From assembly GCA_963995525.1 (NCBI GenBank), contig OZ023210.1, positions 6,488,238 to 6,552,237 of the forward strand: a stretch of DNA of 64,000 nucleotides. Reading direction: 5' to 3'. The stretch comes from Escarpia spicata (lineage: Eukaryota > Annelida > Polychaeta > Sabellida > Siboglinidae). The position numbers and the translations under genes were made by a program. The notes below the pieces were generated by a model. The model did not search any database and was not told the DNA's origin. It saw only the letters and a list, made by a program, of their open reading frames with translations. Every line of letters starts with the position of its first letter. Positions within the stretch are counted from its first letter, which is position 1. Of this stretch, positions 21,276 to 34,139 are shown in pieces.

Positions 21276-24200
21276 ATGATCAATACTGAACGTTTGTTAA
21301 GAAGTTACGGTGGTATAGAAAATAATTATTTAAATAATATTTTAAAAATAGATACAAATGATGAAGATGGTGAATTAAATATAATTCACCAGTCACCATA
21401 TTTTAATGATCACGACTTAATTAATCACATAAAAACAAACAGGACAAATTCACAATACTAAGTCTAAACTGTCAATGTCTAAACGCAAACATTGATGAAA
21501 TTGTTATTAAGACAGACATACTTAGAAACAATAATTGTAAAATCAACGCTCTTTGTTTACAAGAAACATGATAAAAATTACAACTATAAATAGTTAGATA
21601 TTTATACAACAAAGTCAAACATATGGGAAGGACAATTTATTGATATAACATCAAACACCGTCAAAAAAAAATTATCCTTGGAAATATATACCGACCTCCT
21701 AGAGATGTCATTGAGAATTACAAAACATTCATAGAAAAATTATGCCCTAACTTAGACCATCTGAAAAACCTAACTTGCGAAGTAATACTAGCCGGAGATT
21801 ATAATATTGATCTACTGAAAATAAAAAAATAAAACATAATATGTGAATATTTTGATACAATCCTAAAACAATTCCTAAAATTACTTTACCAACACGTTTT
21901 TCAAATACTAACTGCACGCTTATTGATAATGTTCTATGCAAACTCTCAAAAGGTCTTTTTAAATCAACTGCCGGCATTTTAATCAGCAGCATTTCTGATC
22001 ACTTTCCGTATTTTATATGCCTTGATTGCAATGCAACTGTTACAAATGTCCCTAAATTTATCAGAATTAGAAAATAAAACACTGACAGCCTTGAACATTT
22101 TAAAATAGAATTGATGCGTTCAAATAATTATAATAAACTAAATAAGGATAGAGATACTAATCCCAACGACAATTACAACCCCCTTAAAGAAACTATTACT
22201 ACTGCTGCGAATAAATTCTTGCCTACTAAAATCATTAAATATAATAAACACAAACACGAGAAGTCAAGCTGGATTACATAAGGTATCATTAGATCTATAA
22301 AATGTTAAGATAAATTGTATTCAAAACTTAAACATACTCATATAGGTACAGCAGAATATGTTTCGCTCAATACAAATTTTCGTACATATAATAAAATTCT
22401 TAAAAGAAATATTAGATTAGCCAAACAAGCATATTAGTATTCCAGTTTTGAAAGAAGCACGACATTAAAAAACGTGGTCTATGATTAAAGAAATTATTCA
22501 AAAAAGACAGGAAAAGAAACATGTCCTGATTTCTTTCAAATTGATGGGAAAAAGTAACTGACAAGACTATTATTGCAAATAAATTTAATTCATTTTTCAT
22601 CAATATTGGTTCTTCACTTGCATCACACATAACCAATACTAGAGATAACTCTAACAAAGACTATTTAACAGAGAGACGTATACAAACTTTCAACTTTAAG
22701 CCAATAGACAATAGTACAACGATTAGCATAACTGATAGCTTGCATCCAAAATCTAGCTGTGGTAAAGCAAACTACTAAAGCTAATAAAAAATGAAATAAG
22801 TGAAGCAGTCACTCTTATCATTAACCAATCAATAACAACTGGCATATTTCCAGATAAAATAAAAATTGCTAAAGTTTTTCCACTTTTTAAAAATGGTGAT
22901 GAAACAATCTTTGATAATTATCGTCCAATTTCTATCTTACCAGCTATTTCCAAGATATTTGACAGATTTATGTTTAATCAAATACACGAACATTTCAATT
23001 CCAATAATTTATACTGTGAGAATCAATACGGGTTTAGCGAAAACCATTCCACGAAACTTGCCACTCTAAAAATAATAGACAGAGTTGTCCAACAACTTGA
23101 CCAATCAGCAACCCCAACAAACATATACCTAGACCTCTCTAAAGCCTTTGACACAATTGATCATAACATATTATTACAAAAACTAAATTATTATGGAATA
23201 AATAGTGCAGCACTAGATCTATGTAAAAACGACTTACACAATCGTAAGCAATATGTTGAAACTGGCGCTTACAAGTCGGAAGAAGCTGCCATAAACACCT
23301 GTGTCCCACAAGGGTCTGTTTTAGGACCCCTTCTATTTATCATATATATTAATGACATAATATTTTCACGTGATCATTTTAAATTCATAATGTATGCAGA
23401 CGACACCACTCTTTTTAGTACATTGAATAAATTCCAATCTCCGGATGGCCAAGTCCAAAATCAGAATATAAATATAGAATAAAAAAATATATGCAGGTGG
23501 CTAAAGGCAAACAAACTTTTTCTTAACAATAAAAAACAAAATTCATGGTATTTCACATGCCCCAAAAGGAAATCGAACTTCTAAAATAGAAATAGATGGG
23601 ACAAATATTGAATGTGTACATGATTTTAATTGTTTAGGTATCACCATAAACCAACACCTAAATTGGTACAGCCATATAAACAAAACAGCGAATAAAATAA
23701 ATAAAATAATTGGAATATTAAATAAACTTAAATATGTATTAACTAAGAATATATTATCTATAATGTATAATTCGCTCATTCTTCCCAAGATTAATTATGG
23801 CATATTGGTGGGGTCATCAAGCCCATCGCATTTTTAAACTTCAAAAGATAGCAGTGCGAATAGTTACTTCAAGTAAATACAATTCTCACACAGATCCCAT
23901 CTTCAAAGAATGTAAATTTCTTAAGCTGGATGACATCTATAGATTCCAACTGCTCAAATGTTATTACAAATTGATCAACAAAGTTATACCAGAATATTTC
24001 AGTCGTATTCCATACACATATAACTTTGCAATTCACCAATACAACATACGTGGTAAAACAACTTATGTATTGCCATAGTTAATCATCAATATGCAAAAAA
24101 GTACATCAGACACAACATTATACAAACTGTTAACAATACTCCAAACATCATCCTTAATAAAATGTATACATTTAGTTGATACGGTTTTTCCACTTATACA

Positions 24201-24548
24201 AAAAATTACTTAATCAAGAACTATGAATCATGTTGTCATATTTCTAACTGTTACATCTGTCATTCTTAAACTAGACACGACTTTGCATTTGTTTAAACTA
24301 ATTTATGTATTATACTATAATATAATATACAATACTAAACAAATTATGCTTACCTATATATGTATGCATATATTATAGTTGATCACGTAATAATCATATA
24401 ATTATGTTACATCAGTGGGGTGGCATATACTTGTCTTAATGGGAGCCTCCCTGACCTTACAATGAATTTTATATATTGTAGTTTATGTACTTATGATGGT
24501 CAAAATAAATAGTGTCTGTGTGTCTATACATACATACATACATATATA
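21276..24548 (+). mobile_element. LINE (CR1/Jockey-like), nearly full ORF2, degenerate
   Basis: Starts with a short N-terminal frame (21276-21461), then the endonuclease start LSLNCQCLNANIDE (about 21465). Nucleotides 22866-23480 encode RT with [67 protein letters not shown] and MYADDTTLF. The thumb and C-terminus run to about 24080 (LNWYSHINKTANKINKIIGI; KLQKIAVRIVTSSKYNSHTD). An AT-rich 3' UTR ends in CATACATACATACATATATA (24529-24548), a LINE-type tail. Stops and frameshifts occur throughout the endonuclease and after the RT. Confidence 0.9.
22866..23482 (+). pseudogene. LINE reverse transcriptase core (YADD)
   Basis: Two overlapping frames cover RT boxes 1-5. The catalytic set is intact: LDLSKAFDTIDH (first Asp) and MYADDTTLF. 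The frame ends at TAA 23480-23482 before the thumb. The neighbouring endonuclease is more damaged than the RT. Confidence 0.9.
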
Positions 24549-24600
24549 CTATGTTTAACATAACACTGTTTTAATGCCGAAAACAGCAGGACGTGGCAAA

Positions 24601-25638
24601 TCATGTCGTCGTTACGATTGGCGTGTTTTCTCCGCATTTGAAAAATAGTTTTCGAAGTTCCTTCTGGTAAGTCTCATATTTTAGTGCGTAAATGACTGGG
24701 TTGATGCAAGAATTGGCAAACATCGCTATGACTGTGAAGTTATAGAACGTGCTCGAGAAATTTATGGGGTGGCCGAAATTATGCGCAAGAAACAGGAATT
24801 GGTTCCACGAGTTACAGAGTATGTAACAAAGAACGATGATCACCAGAGTTTTCAGAACGTTCCGTCTGGCGCGGGCCTTCTTGGATACAGCCTCATTGCC
24901 AACGGTTTCTGGTAGTGGACTCACTTGACTTCGAAGGTGCGCAATAATTCTGCCGTAGCAGGCAATATAGACAGCAATAGGAATAAGATACTGAATGATG
25001 AACAACATCACGCCACACAATTTCTTCCACGAAACACTTGCGAAGATTGTCATGATATTACAGTGGCCGTCAATTATACCGGAAGTTGGTACCAGGAAGC
25101 ACAGCATGTATATAAATCCAGGAAACCAAGAGGCGATGGCCAATGCAAGAATTGTTTTCCTCGTAACCGAGGTGTGGTGGAATATTGGATACACAATTGC
25201 TACGTAGCGTTCAACTGTCAAAAGAATTAATGTGTATGATGAAGATATCATAAGGCTCCACATAGGCAGATCGCTAAGCCAGAATCTACAATAAATGTCT
25301 CCCACAATTCCGGATAAGTCGTCGACTTGCGTTCGCGACGTGGTTGTTATCATGATAAAGCATGACGTCACAAAGTCTATGCAGCTCTGGTTCAATATCA
25401 AGATATTAGTATATGTCTTGCGCATCATCGTACTCTTTGAAATAACGACGATCACGATCAAGTTTCCGAGAATGCCTAGAACAGCAACTGAACTGTACGC
25501 AATCTTCATGAATCCGTCCGGCATGCGTATGTTCTCCGTTTCGGTGCTTGTCGTTGTGTTTACAGTTTGTGTCTGTCGTAGTTCAGGAACACTGCCAACG
25601 GTTGTGTTCATGATAGCTGTCGTCATATGTCCCAACAA
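24601..25638 (-). CDS. Class A (rhodopsin-like) orphan GPCR, single exon
   Basis: 345 residues and intact, so likely a functional seven-helix plasma-membrane receptor coupling an extracellular ligand to G proteins. Visible marks: G58-N59 in helix 1; D88 in helix 2 (LNQSCIDFV); C117 before helix 3 pairing with C193 in loop 2; E143-R144-Y145 (ERY variant of DRY); W171 in helix 4; P220 in helix 5; N313-P-V-I-Y317 in helix 7; basic helix 8 and C335 as a possible palmitoyl site. NTT at 11 and 27 are possible N-glycosylation sites. Odd: the helix-6 CWxP toggle is C275-N-S-W, without the usual Trp and Pro. The LNQSxIDFV form recalls expanded peptide-receptor-like orphans of marine invertebrates (galanin/allatostatin-like in databases); the ligand cannot be told. 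The start could also be Met5 or Met10. It lies in AT-rich DNA just beyond a LINE tail, and I see no promoter I could defend. Confidence 0.92.
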   Translation of the reverse strand: MLGHMTTAIMNTTVGSVPELRQTQTVNTTTSTETENIRMPDGFMKIAYSSVAVLGILGNLIVIVVISKSTMMRKTYTNILILNQSCIDFVTSCFIMITTTSRTQVDDLSGIVGDIYCRFWLSDLPMWSLMISSSYTLILLTVERYVAIVYPIFHHTSVTRKTILALAIASWFPGFIYMLCFLVPTSGIIDGHCNIMTIFASVSWKKLCGVMLFIIQYLIPIAVYIACYGRIIAHLRSQVSPLPETVGNEAVSKKARARRNVLKTLVIIVLCYILCNSWNQFLFLAHNFGHPINFSSTFYNFTVIAMFANSCINPVIYALKYETYQKELRKLFFKCGENTPIVTTT

Positions 25639-26020
25639 TAACCAGTGCGCATGCTAACAATGTTCTTTAACATGTAGTAAGTCGTTATATTTGTTTAGAC
25701 AAACGTGTAAGAGTCCAATGCGGAGTCGATGTTCACTCGTTCACTCGCCTAGAAAGAAAAAAATAGACGATCATTAACTGGACAGCAAAATTTGTTTACT
25801 AAGATTTAATACTATTCTCGTTCTATATTTGAACGAATTACATGCTTAGTATGTGGAAGGTACACCGTCTAACATCTACATTCGGTGGAACTAAATCTAA
25901 TCTGTTTTCAAAACAAAATAGCATTAGAAACTTATGCATGAGCACAAGTGCAATAATTATTGTGATGACCTGTGCTTCTGTGCTCGCGATAGTAAACCAA
26001 CCTGAATGATCATTGTGGTT
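25639..26020. other. GPCR upstream region
   Basis: Presumed 5' UTR and promoter side of the minus-strand GPCR. No TATA box at a convincing distance and no repeat. Confidence 0.35.
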
Positions 26021-26640
<620 letters not shown>

Positions 26641-28060
26641 TCGTCGGAATTTCCAAAATGTTCATTGTTCGAAAGCCTGAGGCTGAAATAGAGTCATTCT
26701 CCAGATGTTGCAGAACCAAATGTAGCTGACCCACATCGTCAAGTCTGACAGGTAGATGCATGAGCCATGTCATCCCGTAAGCATGATACTGATGAGCATT
26801 TACACATACAACAGTATGAGAAATTACTTAAATGCAAGCATTGCAATAGCCTGAATTTCGTCATTCAACAGTGTTGTGTTGTTATCTTAGACCAGCTTCT
26901 ATTGTTGTTATTTTGAACAACAGCGATGAGCAATGTCGTCTTTTACTTGCAGGTACATTTCTCGTATTCATATCTACATATATGGTTTGGTGGTATGCGT
27001 TGTCTTTCAACAGATTAATACTCAATGTAATACTTGTTATTTTGTATGTTGACCAAAAGTGTTTCAAAGCAATATGTCAGTGGTCGTACCCAAAATAGGA
27101 TTGCTACTGTTGCATAAATCACCAAGGTCTTGTTATTTGCAACATGTGACAGTTTCCAACATAGCGCACGCAGTTTTGAAAATCAGATAAATATCTTTAT
27201 ATGAACGCTTCCTACAAATGACATGTATTCACCAGCAGTCAAATGGTGTGTGTATTCCCAGTAAGTGATGTTACGTTGACGCATAGACGGATAAGCACAT
27301 ACAATACACAATATTATTTACGTAATAATCGAATTGTGTCACTTTGTTTGTATTCGTAGATCCTCTGATGATTTTCCCACTTATAGAGCCAACTAAACAG
27401 CTCTTCAGTGCAAATTAGTACTTGAGAAAATAATAGTACTTACGTTGCTAGAACTGGATATTTTTGACAATATTTGACCAACAGTGTCTTATATTTATTT
27501 ACGTGTTATGCAGTCTTGCTTTATTGAAGTACCATTGCCAATGTTTTATTAAGACGATATGTGAGTAATTTGTTAAAACAATGTACATAATGTTGGGTTT
27601 TGTAATACAGCAACACAAACTTTGCTGCAAAACAGCATAGCTTAGTGTCAGACTTGGTTAAATCCATGACATGTGGCTGAAGTTTTTAATATCTTGTGAA
27701 AATCGTACATTGAGCATTCAAAGACGTATCGAAACAGTCATCAGAAACAAAGATTACGTCTGCAAATATTGAAGCTACATATGTCCTCTTGCTTATATTT
27801 CCCCTTCAATGATTGTGAGACCCATCTTAAGTTAAGCTGTTGTCAAAGCGTACTAGTTATTATATATTAAAACAACAGTAGTGGTCGTATTTCAGTGAGC
27901 AAGATTGTGAGTTAAAGCAAAATATCTCTTCACTAATCTGACACATTGTCTGCGCAAACGCATATTATTTTATTCCCGTATGTGTGTGTGTGTGTGTGCA
28001 TGCGTGCCTTCGTACGTACATGCGTACGTGAGTGCGTGCGTGTGCATGTGGTGTGTGTAT
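26641..28060. other. No recognised gene
   Basis: AT-rich. A short GT/GCGT tract lies at 27979-28050. No coding motif found. Confidence 0.4.
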
Positions 28061-28065
28061 GAATG

Positions 28066-28351
28066 CTAAGAGCGCGTCACAATTTACTCCTTGGCAGACC
28101 TATTCAACCAAACATCATAGTGACTTCTCTGGAAAGCATTCAGCCACTCAGTAATTACTGTGCGAAGAAAATTTGTTTACAAATAACCACCTCTGTCTAT
28201 AGCCAGATAATCATTCGTACTACTGAGAGAACTGGAACAACGGTGCGTGAACGGACGTCCCAAGGTTCGAAGGGACAGCAAGAGAATTTTAACACGGAAT
28301 ATCTCAATTAAGAGTCCGACGCTCAAACACTCCACCCCCGTGCGTCATTGT
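28066..28351 (-). mobile_element. tRNA-headed SINE, copy D (diverged)
   Basis: Shares GAGCGCGTCACAATTTACTC, ACTTCTCTGGAAAGCATTCA and CTATAGCCAG with copies A-C, in the same orientation. The tail (left) and head (right) are eroded and the boxes are no longer convincing. Confidence 0.75.
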
Positions 28352-29470
28352 GTAATAGGCAAAGGTGAAAGACTAACAGTAATCAAACTTTTAGTGCGAA
28401 GTTGGTTATCCAACATGAATATACCACATCTTGCCGCTTTCTAAGTACACAATACCAAGATTCACAAAACTGTATGTACATGATATAAGTCCATAATAAA
28501 TTAGTTCCAAGATAATATATGTTTACCATGTACTTACCTAACGCAAACTGAATGCGTCCGTCAGCAAAGGAAATAGCACTACTGAGAAGAGAGACATCGA
28601 GTAGTAGCACTTTTGCCGCATCTTTATGCTGTGCTAGCACGTCCTTGTCGGTGATAGGCCAGGCAGAGTGCCAACGAGATATGTCAGAGTAACGACAAGT
28701 CTGGCTTCACGTGTGATTGGCAATCACACGTGAAGCCATATAACGGATGTCTTTTTGTAATCAGCGATTTTATGTTGTCTTTGAACTCGGAACAGCGTTC
28801 GAAATCTTGTTGAATGTGTAAAACATAACAGCTGCAACTTTCCAAAAGGCGTTGTTCTTAAAATTGTTTAACTATTGGTTACCACGGTGTAGTCCACCGA
28901 TACTGGACCTAGCATGTCATTCAGATCCAATGAGTAAGGCATCATAAGTATCTCGTTAGCCTGCCGCATCTTTCTTGGCTCCATCCATTTCCGTTGAGTT
29001 GCGGATAAATACATAACGGTCACTGCCATCAGAGTAACTCTCAGGATTTTTAAATAAAAGTATATTTTGCTATATGTAGTTACCACCAGTGCATCATCTA
29101 TTATCGCCAGTTAGTCATATTTGATTGGTACAAACAGGACGTTTATCGTAGAGCAGTGACATCATATTGACAACAAATGTGTAATTTAGTACATGCATAT
29201 CATACCCTAATGAGCTATTAATGTGCAAGATGAACCTTTCGGCGGAAGTAACTGCCACGTGATTTTGTTGTTTATCGTAAATACCGTCCACCACAAAATA
29301 ACACCATTAGTCGTGACATTTAACCACAGCAGGAGTTGAGTTTTTATTTACCGTGCATTAGTGACATTAATAATGTGTCATGATCAAACGTTCGCAGAGA
29401 AAAAATCACGCATTGCTACGACAGGTGAGAAGATCAAATTAAATTACGATTCCTAATTGAACTTAGGGAC
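28352..29470. other. No recognised gene; contains one perfect hairpin
   Basis: Short frames only. The hairpin at 28702-28738 is listed separately. Confidence 0.35.
28702..28738. repeat. Perfect 17-bp inverted repeat, 3-nt loop
   Basis: TGGCTTCACGTGTGATT, then GGC, then its exact reverse complement. The stem contains CACGTG. No repeat family or gene is recognisable around it. Confidence 0.9.
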
Positions 29471-29550
29471 GTGAGGAGCGGTGGTCACGCGTTAGAGCGC
29501 CGGTCGGTCGATAGAGGGGACGGTGGTTCGATTCCACCTGCCGCCGTTTC
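29471..29550 (+). other. tRNA-like sequence (SINE head or tRNA pseudogene)
   Basis: A-box-like GTGGTCACGCGTTAGAGCGC (29481-29500) and an exact B box GGTTCGATTCC (29525-29535), set in a perfect T-arm GGTGG/CCACC (29522-29538). The acceptor stem does not close (5' GGAGCGG versus 3' TGCCGCC). I therefore read it as a tRNA-derived SINE head rather than a tRNA gene. Confidence 0.6.
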
Positions 29551-30140
29551 GAAACTTATGCAATTTCGTTCACCTCACATCGCTGCAAAGTGGCGGCATT
29601 TTTCAGATTGTTATGGGCTTTGTTGCAAGTTCTATTCAATATAACTGCTGCACCACTACTGTGTTCGTTGGAAGAATAATGGGCGATTATTTCACTAAAC
29701 ATTAGTCGGGACAATTCATTTTTATTGAGTGTAATTCTTCTTAACAAATCCAGAGATTATATTACCAAATATATAGACTTCCTCTTCCTATCAAGATATA
29801 GGGGTGTACCTTCCAGTCAGCTATTGCATGTATCCCAGTTAGTGATGCCAGGTGATGTGTTCGGCGATTTTGGGGAGTTTGAGACTTCAGTGGGTTCAAA
29901 GCGGGTTGTGCAGTTGGTATGTTGTACGTGCCATTCCCTTGCTCTTCGAAACAGTCCATCTGATGTCCGAGTGGGGCTATGCCAGCCAACGTGTGAAGAT
30001 TCACTGTGCATGGTGGTTTCAAGCAACTTGTTATAATCCAGCAGTAGTCATGAACGGTAGGATGTCATAGTGAGATCGTCTTCTAATCCCTATGCTACCT
30101 CTCTGCACTGGATCTCTCAAGATCCACACGATATGAAGCA
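29551..30140. other. Unassigned, possible repeat
   Basis: Several overlapping minus-strand frames at 29762-30026 (up to 86 codons) look compositionally coding, but I recognise no family. Confidence 0.3.
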
Positions 30141-30144
30141 ATAG

Positions 30145-32065
30145 TTTAAGCTGCTCCTAAATCAACCTCATTAGTGTGGTCTTTAATTAAAAATAATGTA
30201 AAACTTCCTAACTCAATGGTATATAAAGGCACTGAGGCAGACAGTCCAGCTGACATAGCAGAACTATTTTCTGACCACTTCGAATATGTCTTTACATTAG
30301 TAGAAAACCTTGTTTATCCAAGTATTCCCTCCTAGCAATCCGACTCAATGACTAATATCAATGTATCTTGTGATGATATCATCGGAGTACCAAGAACCAC
30401 TGATGTAAACAAAGCATGCGGTCCTGACAATATACCAGGTGTAATCCTTAGGGAATGTGCTGCCGAATTAACAGGTCCGCTAACTATGCTTTTTAATATG
30501 TCCTTAAACTGTGGAACTTTTCCAACTTGTTTTAAAAGAGCAAATGTTGTTCCTGTGTACAAGAAGGGAGATAAACGAAATGTGTGCAACTACAGACCTA
30601 TCTCTCTTTTACCGCTATTTAGCAAAGTCTTTGAGAAAGTCGTATACGACTCATTGTATGAGCATGTGTGTAACACAATTTCGGGCAACCAACACGGATT
30701 TGTGAGGTGTAGAAGTACAGTATATAATATTGCTTGTTCTTGAACGCCATTTCTGAATCTATTGACCACAAGAAACAGGTTGATTCTGTTTATTTGGATT
30801 TCAGTAAAGCCTTTGATTCAGTATGCCACCCATTGTTAATTCACAAGTTTAGATCATATGGCTATTCTGGGCAATGCATAGAGTGGTTGCAGTCTTACCT
30901 TGTCAACCGAAAACAACGTATGGTCCTCGAAGGCAAAACATCTAACTGGAAGCCAGTGTTGTCTGGTGTACCACAAGGTTCACAAATTGGTCTACTTCTG
31001 TTAGCTTGTATATTAACGATCTCACTGATCATGTTGATTCATGTGAAATGTCATTGTATGCTGATGATTCCAAATTGTTTAAAGAAATTACGTCGGTGAC
31101 CGATTGTCAGTTGGTGCAGAAGGATCTGGACAGTGTATGTCTTTGGTGTGAGACATTGCACCTTAAACTTAACGTTGAGAAATGCTGCATAATATCATTC
31201 ACTAACAAAAAGAAACGTATATCCTATGACTACACGATTTTAAGCCAGTCTATGCCCAAGGTCACCGTTATCAAAGATCTCGGTATCACATTGACCGACA
31301 GTTTGACTTTAAAGATCATATTAATCGTTGTGTTTGTCAAGCTTTTAAGATGAGTGGTTTTATTAAGCGCGTTTGCACAACATTCACCGATGTACAGGCT
31401 TTGCGATCCTTGTATATATATCTCTATTCAGAAGTCAATTGGAGTATTGCAGTGTTATCTGGAATCCCTGGCAACGTACGTTTATTGACAAAATCGAATG
31501 AGTTCAAAAGAAATTCATTAAATATCCATGTTACAAATCCAAAATACAGTACTCCTCTGACAGTTTTCCTGAGCTTTGCCATCATTTTAGACTACCTTGC
31601 CTTCAACATCGTAGGCAAGTTGCAAATCTGACGTTTTTACACAAGTGTGTGCATTCCCAACTAGACTCGTCGTATCTGGTAGGGGCTATCCAATTTCACT
31701 GTCATTCACGATCTCTACAAAACTACATCCCTTTTAGAGTTTCCAACAGCAGAATCAACATTATAAAACACTGTGTGTTTAAATATATGTATGACTACTT
31801 TCAACACATTGTATTTAAGTGATCCAACTTGTGATACATATTCAGGAGCTGAACCATTTAGATCCTTAGTTCAAAAACATTTCTATGTATAACATATGTT
31901 TGCCTGGTATATTTGATGTTGATATTGTGTGGTTTTTATGTCCTTATTGTTCTTATTGTTTTTATTATTATGTTATTGTTTTATTATTTATATATATATA
32001 TATTGTTTCAGTTATCAGTCCTGTTACTGGGTCCACTGAATCTGAATAAATACAATACAATACAA
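30145..32065 (+). mobile_element. LINE (CR1/Jockey-like), 5'-truncated
   Basis: The pre-RT block ADIAELFSDHFEYVF (30235-30290) is followed by KACGPDNIPGVILRE, CNYRPISLLPLFSKVFEKVV, VYLDFSKAFDSVCHPLLIHK, SGVPQGSQIG and SLYADDSKLFKEI, all in order across three frames. The thumb block KVTVIKDLGITLTDSLTL follows. The 3' end is TCTGAATAAATACAATACAATACAA (short tandem tail at 32039-32065). Catalytic YADD is kept; frame breaks near 30730, 31000 and 31330. Confidence 0.9.
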
Positions 32066-32890
32066 GTAATAGGGAATGTCAGGCTTCCCACGCATGCACC
32101 TTATCGGCACGTCTATGAGAGTGGACAAAACATGCGTATGATGGCATGAATGGTGTAACTTACCGCTATAATCAAGAGAGATGTGCACTGACGATAAGCC
32201 GTACCGTTTATCAAGCACATAAGTAAGAAATTACAAGCAGGTTTCTTTCGTAATTACGAATTGTTGCGGGACATTTTTATATGTGTTCATCGTGCCAGAA
32301 ATATCATAAAAGATTGTGACGGTTTTGTTTCAAACGTTCGTATTTCATAGTACAACGGCTAAGGGGCAGAAATTTGACGAATTATACACCTTTTGACAAA
32401 CGCAAGAAATTTTGCACATGTGTAGTTTATGATATGTAGAATAACATAAAACCAGGTAGCCATCGCTATCGACAAGGTACCTCGCCGCCATCTTGATATG
32501 AAAAATGGCCGCCACGGAAATGCAATAGGCAAGTATATCAGCTTGTAAACAATATAGAAATAGGCTCCTTCGGTCCAAACCAACATTTCAAGGGTCATTG
32601 AATCCATTTCTGTCTTATACAGTATCGAAGGATGCTGGCCATATTGAAATTCAAGATCATTTATGTTATATACAGTATCCATGGATGTCGATAGCGATGG
32701 GTACCCAGCTCGAAATTAATCTAAATATCATAATCTACATGCTTTTGTCAAAATGCGCACAATCATGCCCCTTAGCCGCTGTACTATCAACAATTTCACC
32801 AGAAGTAACTGGGTCGTTTCACTGAAGGACACTGTCTTTATATATCCTGCTGCTGTTATTATGCTTCGTGAATGTTCGACCTCCCTCTGC
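32066..32890. other. No recognised gene
   Basis: A GGCGGCCAT-type core at 32488-32515 recalls the repeats at 7-8.3 kb. The short minus-strand frames are not convincing. Confidence 0.35.
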
Positions 32891-33105
32891 CCACTCTATC
32901 TATCTCTCCATCTCCCCCTCTCTTCTCTCTCTATTTCACTCTCTATACCTTCCCTCCCTCTCTCTCTTTGCCTCCCCTCCCCTCCCCTCCCCTCCCCTCC
33001 CCTCCCCTCCCCTCCCCTCCCCTCCCCTCCCCTCCCCTCCCCTCCCCTCCCCTCCTCTCCCCTCCCCTCCCCTCCCCTCCCCTCCCCTCCCCTACCCTCC
33101 CCCAT
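32891..33105. repeat. CT-rich tract with (CTCCC)n
   Basis: (CT)-rich start, then about 25 units of CTCCC from 32971 to about 33100. The complement is GGGAG repeated, four or more G-runs many times over, which can form G-quadruplexes. Confidence 0.95.
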
Positions 33106-33163
33106 GTCGTAGATTAGACTAGTATTCCCATTTCGACGACCGGCTAACTGGAAAGAGTAAAAT

Positions 33164-33466
33164 GTAAGTTCTTATACAGCGCAGTATCAATCCCTTGAGA
33201 TTGCTCAAAGCGCTTTACACTTTATTCACTAGTTGACATAATCAATCGAACACCATTTGACTTCTCTGGGAACCCCTCAGCCTCGCTGCAATTAAAGCGC
33301 GAAGAATATTTGTATATCCACCATTGCCAAGAGCCAGGAACTCATTCATACAGCTGAGTGAACTGGAACAATGCAGAGTGAACGAACTTGCCCAAGGTTC
33401 GACACGGCAGCATGGAATTCGAACCCTGGTTTGAGAGTCCGATGCGCTAGCCGCTGCGCCATTGCA
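33164..33466 (-). mobile_element. tRNA-headed SINE, copy B
   Basis: Same structure as copy A: tail GTAAGTTCTTATACAGCGCA at the left (plus-strand view) and tRNA-like head at the right with TTCGAACC (33418-33425, plus-strand view). About 20 bp shorter, from a deletion between the boxes. Confidence 0.85.
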
Positions 33467-33923
33467 AAGAAACTCGGTGACGTCAGCTTTTCAATAAAAA
33501 TTGCGCTGTCCCTACAACTTGGATATTGTGTCTTCAACAAGGTTATTTTAGTAAACTACTGGCATAATATTCTCAACTTAGTTGCAAACGGTTATTTTTT
33601 ATTAATACTCTCAGAAGCACAGACCAAAACAATTGTTTTTTATTTCCCTTTAATTGTCCGGTCACGCCGATTAACCTTACACAGTTGGACGCTCGCACGC
33701 ATGTCTTTCGCTAATCTGACCCAAAATCAAGACACATTGCCGGCCAATCGCCAAATACGGCGCCAACTCAAAACGAGCGATGATGATTACATTCTGTAAT
33801 TAGGCCATGTAAGCTATAGCGTGCTGATTAAACACGTGTTATATTACACGTAATACCCGTTCATGTTCATACAGTCGGATCATCCACCTGCTGTTTGCTG
33901 CCAGAGTTTTCTCTCTGATTTAT
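33467..33923. other. No recognised feature
   Basis: One open plus frame continues out of the SINE to 33799 but has no motif. It is a by-product of the repeat. Confidence 0.35.
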
Positions 33924-34120
33924 CAGGGGCGGATCCAGAAATCGAGTATGTGGGGGCATAAAAACCTCCTCTGGTGGCCTCGGTTGGATTGAAGATATTG
34001 GAAGAGGATGGTGGGGGGTGCTGTTGAAAAAATGCACCGTCGCGTGGGCCCATTATAAAAGGCACAATTCATAAGGTCTAGGGGGCACGTGCCCCCCAGG
34101 TCCCCCTGGAACCGCCTATG
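33924..34120. mobile_element. hAT-like MITE (about 197 bp)
   Basis: The left end CAGGGGCGGATCCAG and right end CTGGAACCGCCTATG are an imperfect TIR of the widespread hAT-MITE type. Near the right end is the palindrome GGGGGCACGTGCCCCC (34081-34096), also typical. I cannot see an 8-bp target duplication, so the borders are approximate. Confidence 0.65.
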
Positions 34121-34139
34121 TTTACATATATTTATTTAT

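Noticed and set aside
24925..25657. Plus-strand frames opposite the GPCR
   Set aside because: Antisense shadows of a well-supported receptor gene.
32753..33122. Pro/Leu/Ser-rich frames of 80-119 codons
   Set aside because: Produced by the CTCCC repeat; all three frames are open, which is a sign of repeat rather than gene.
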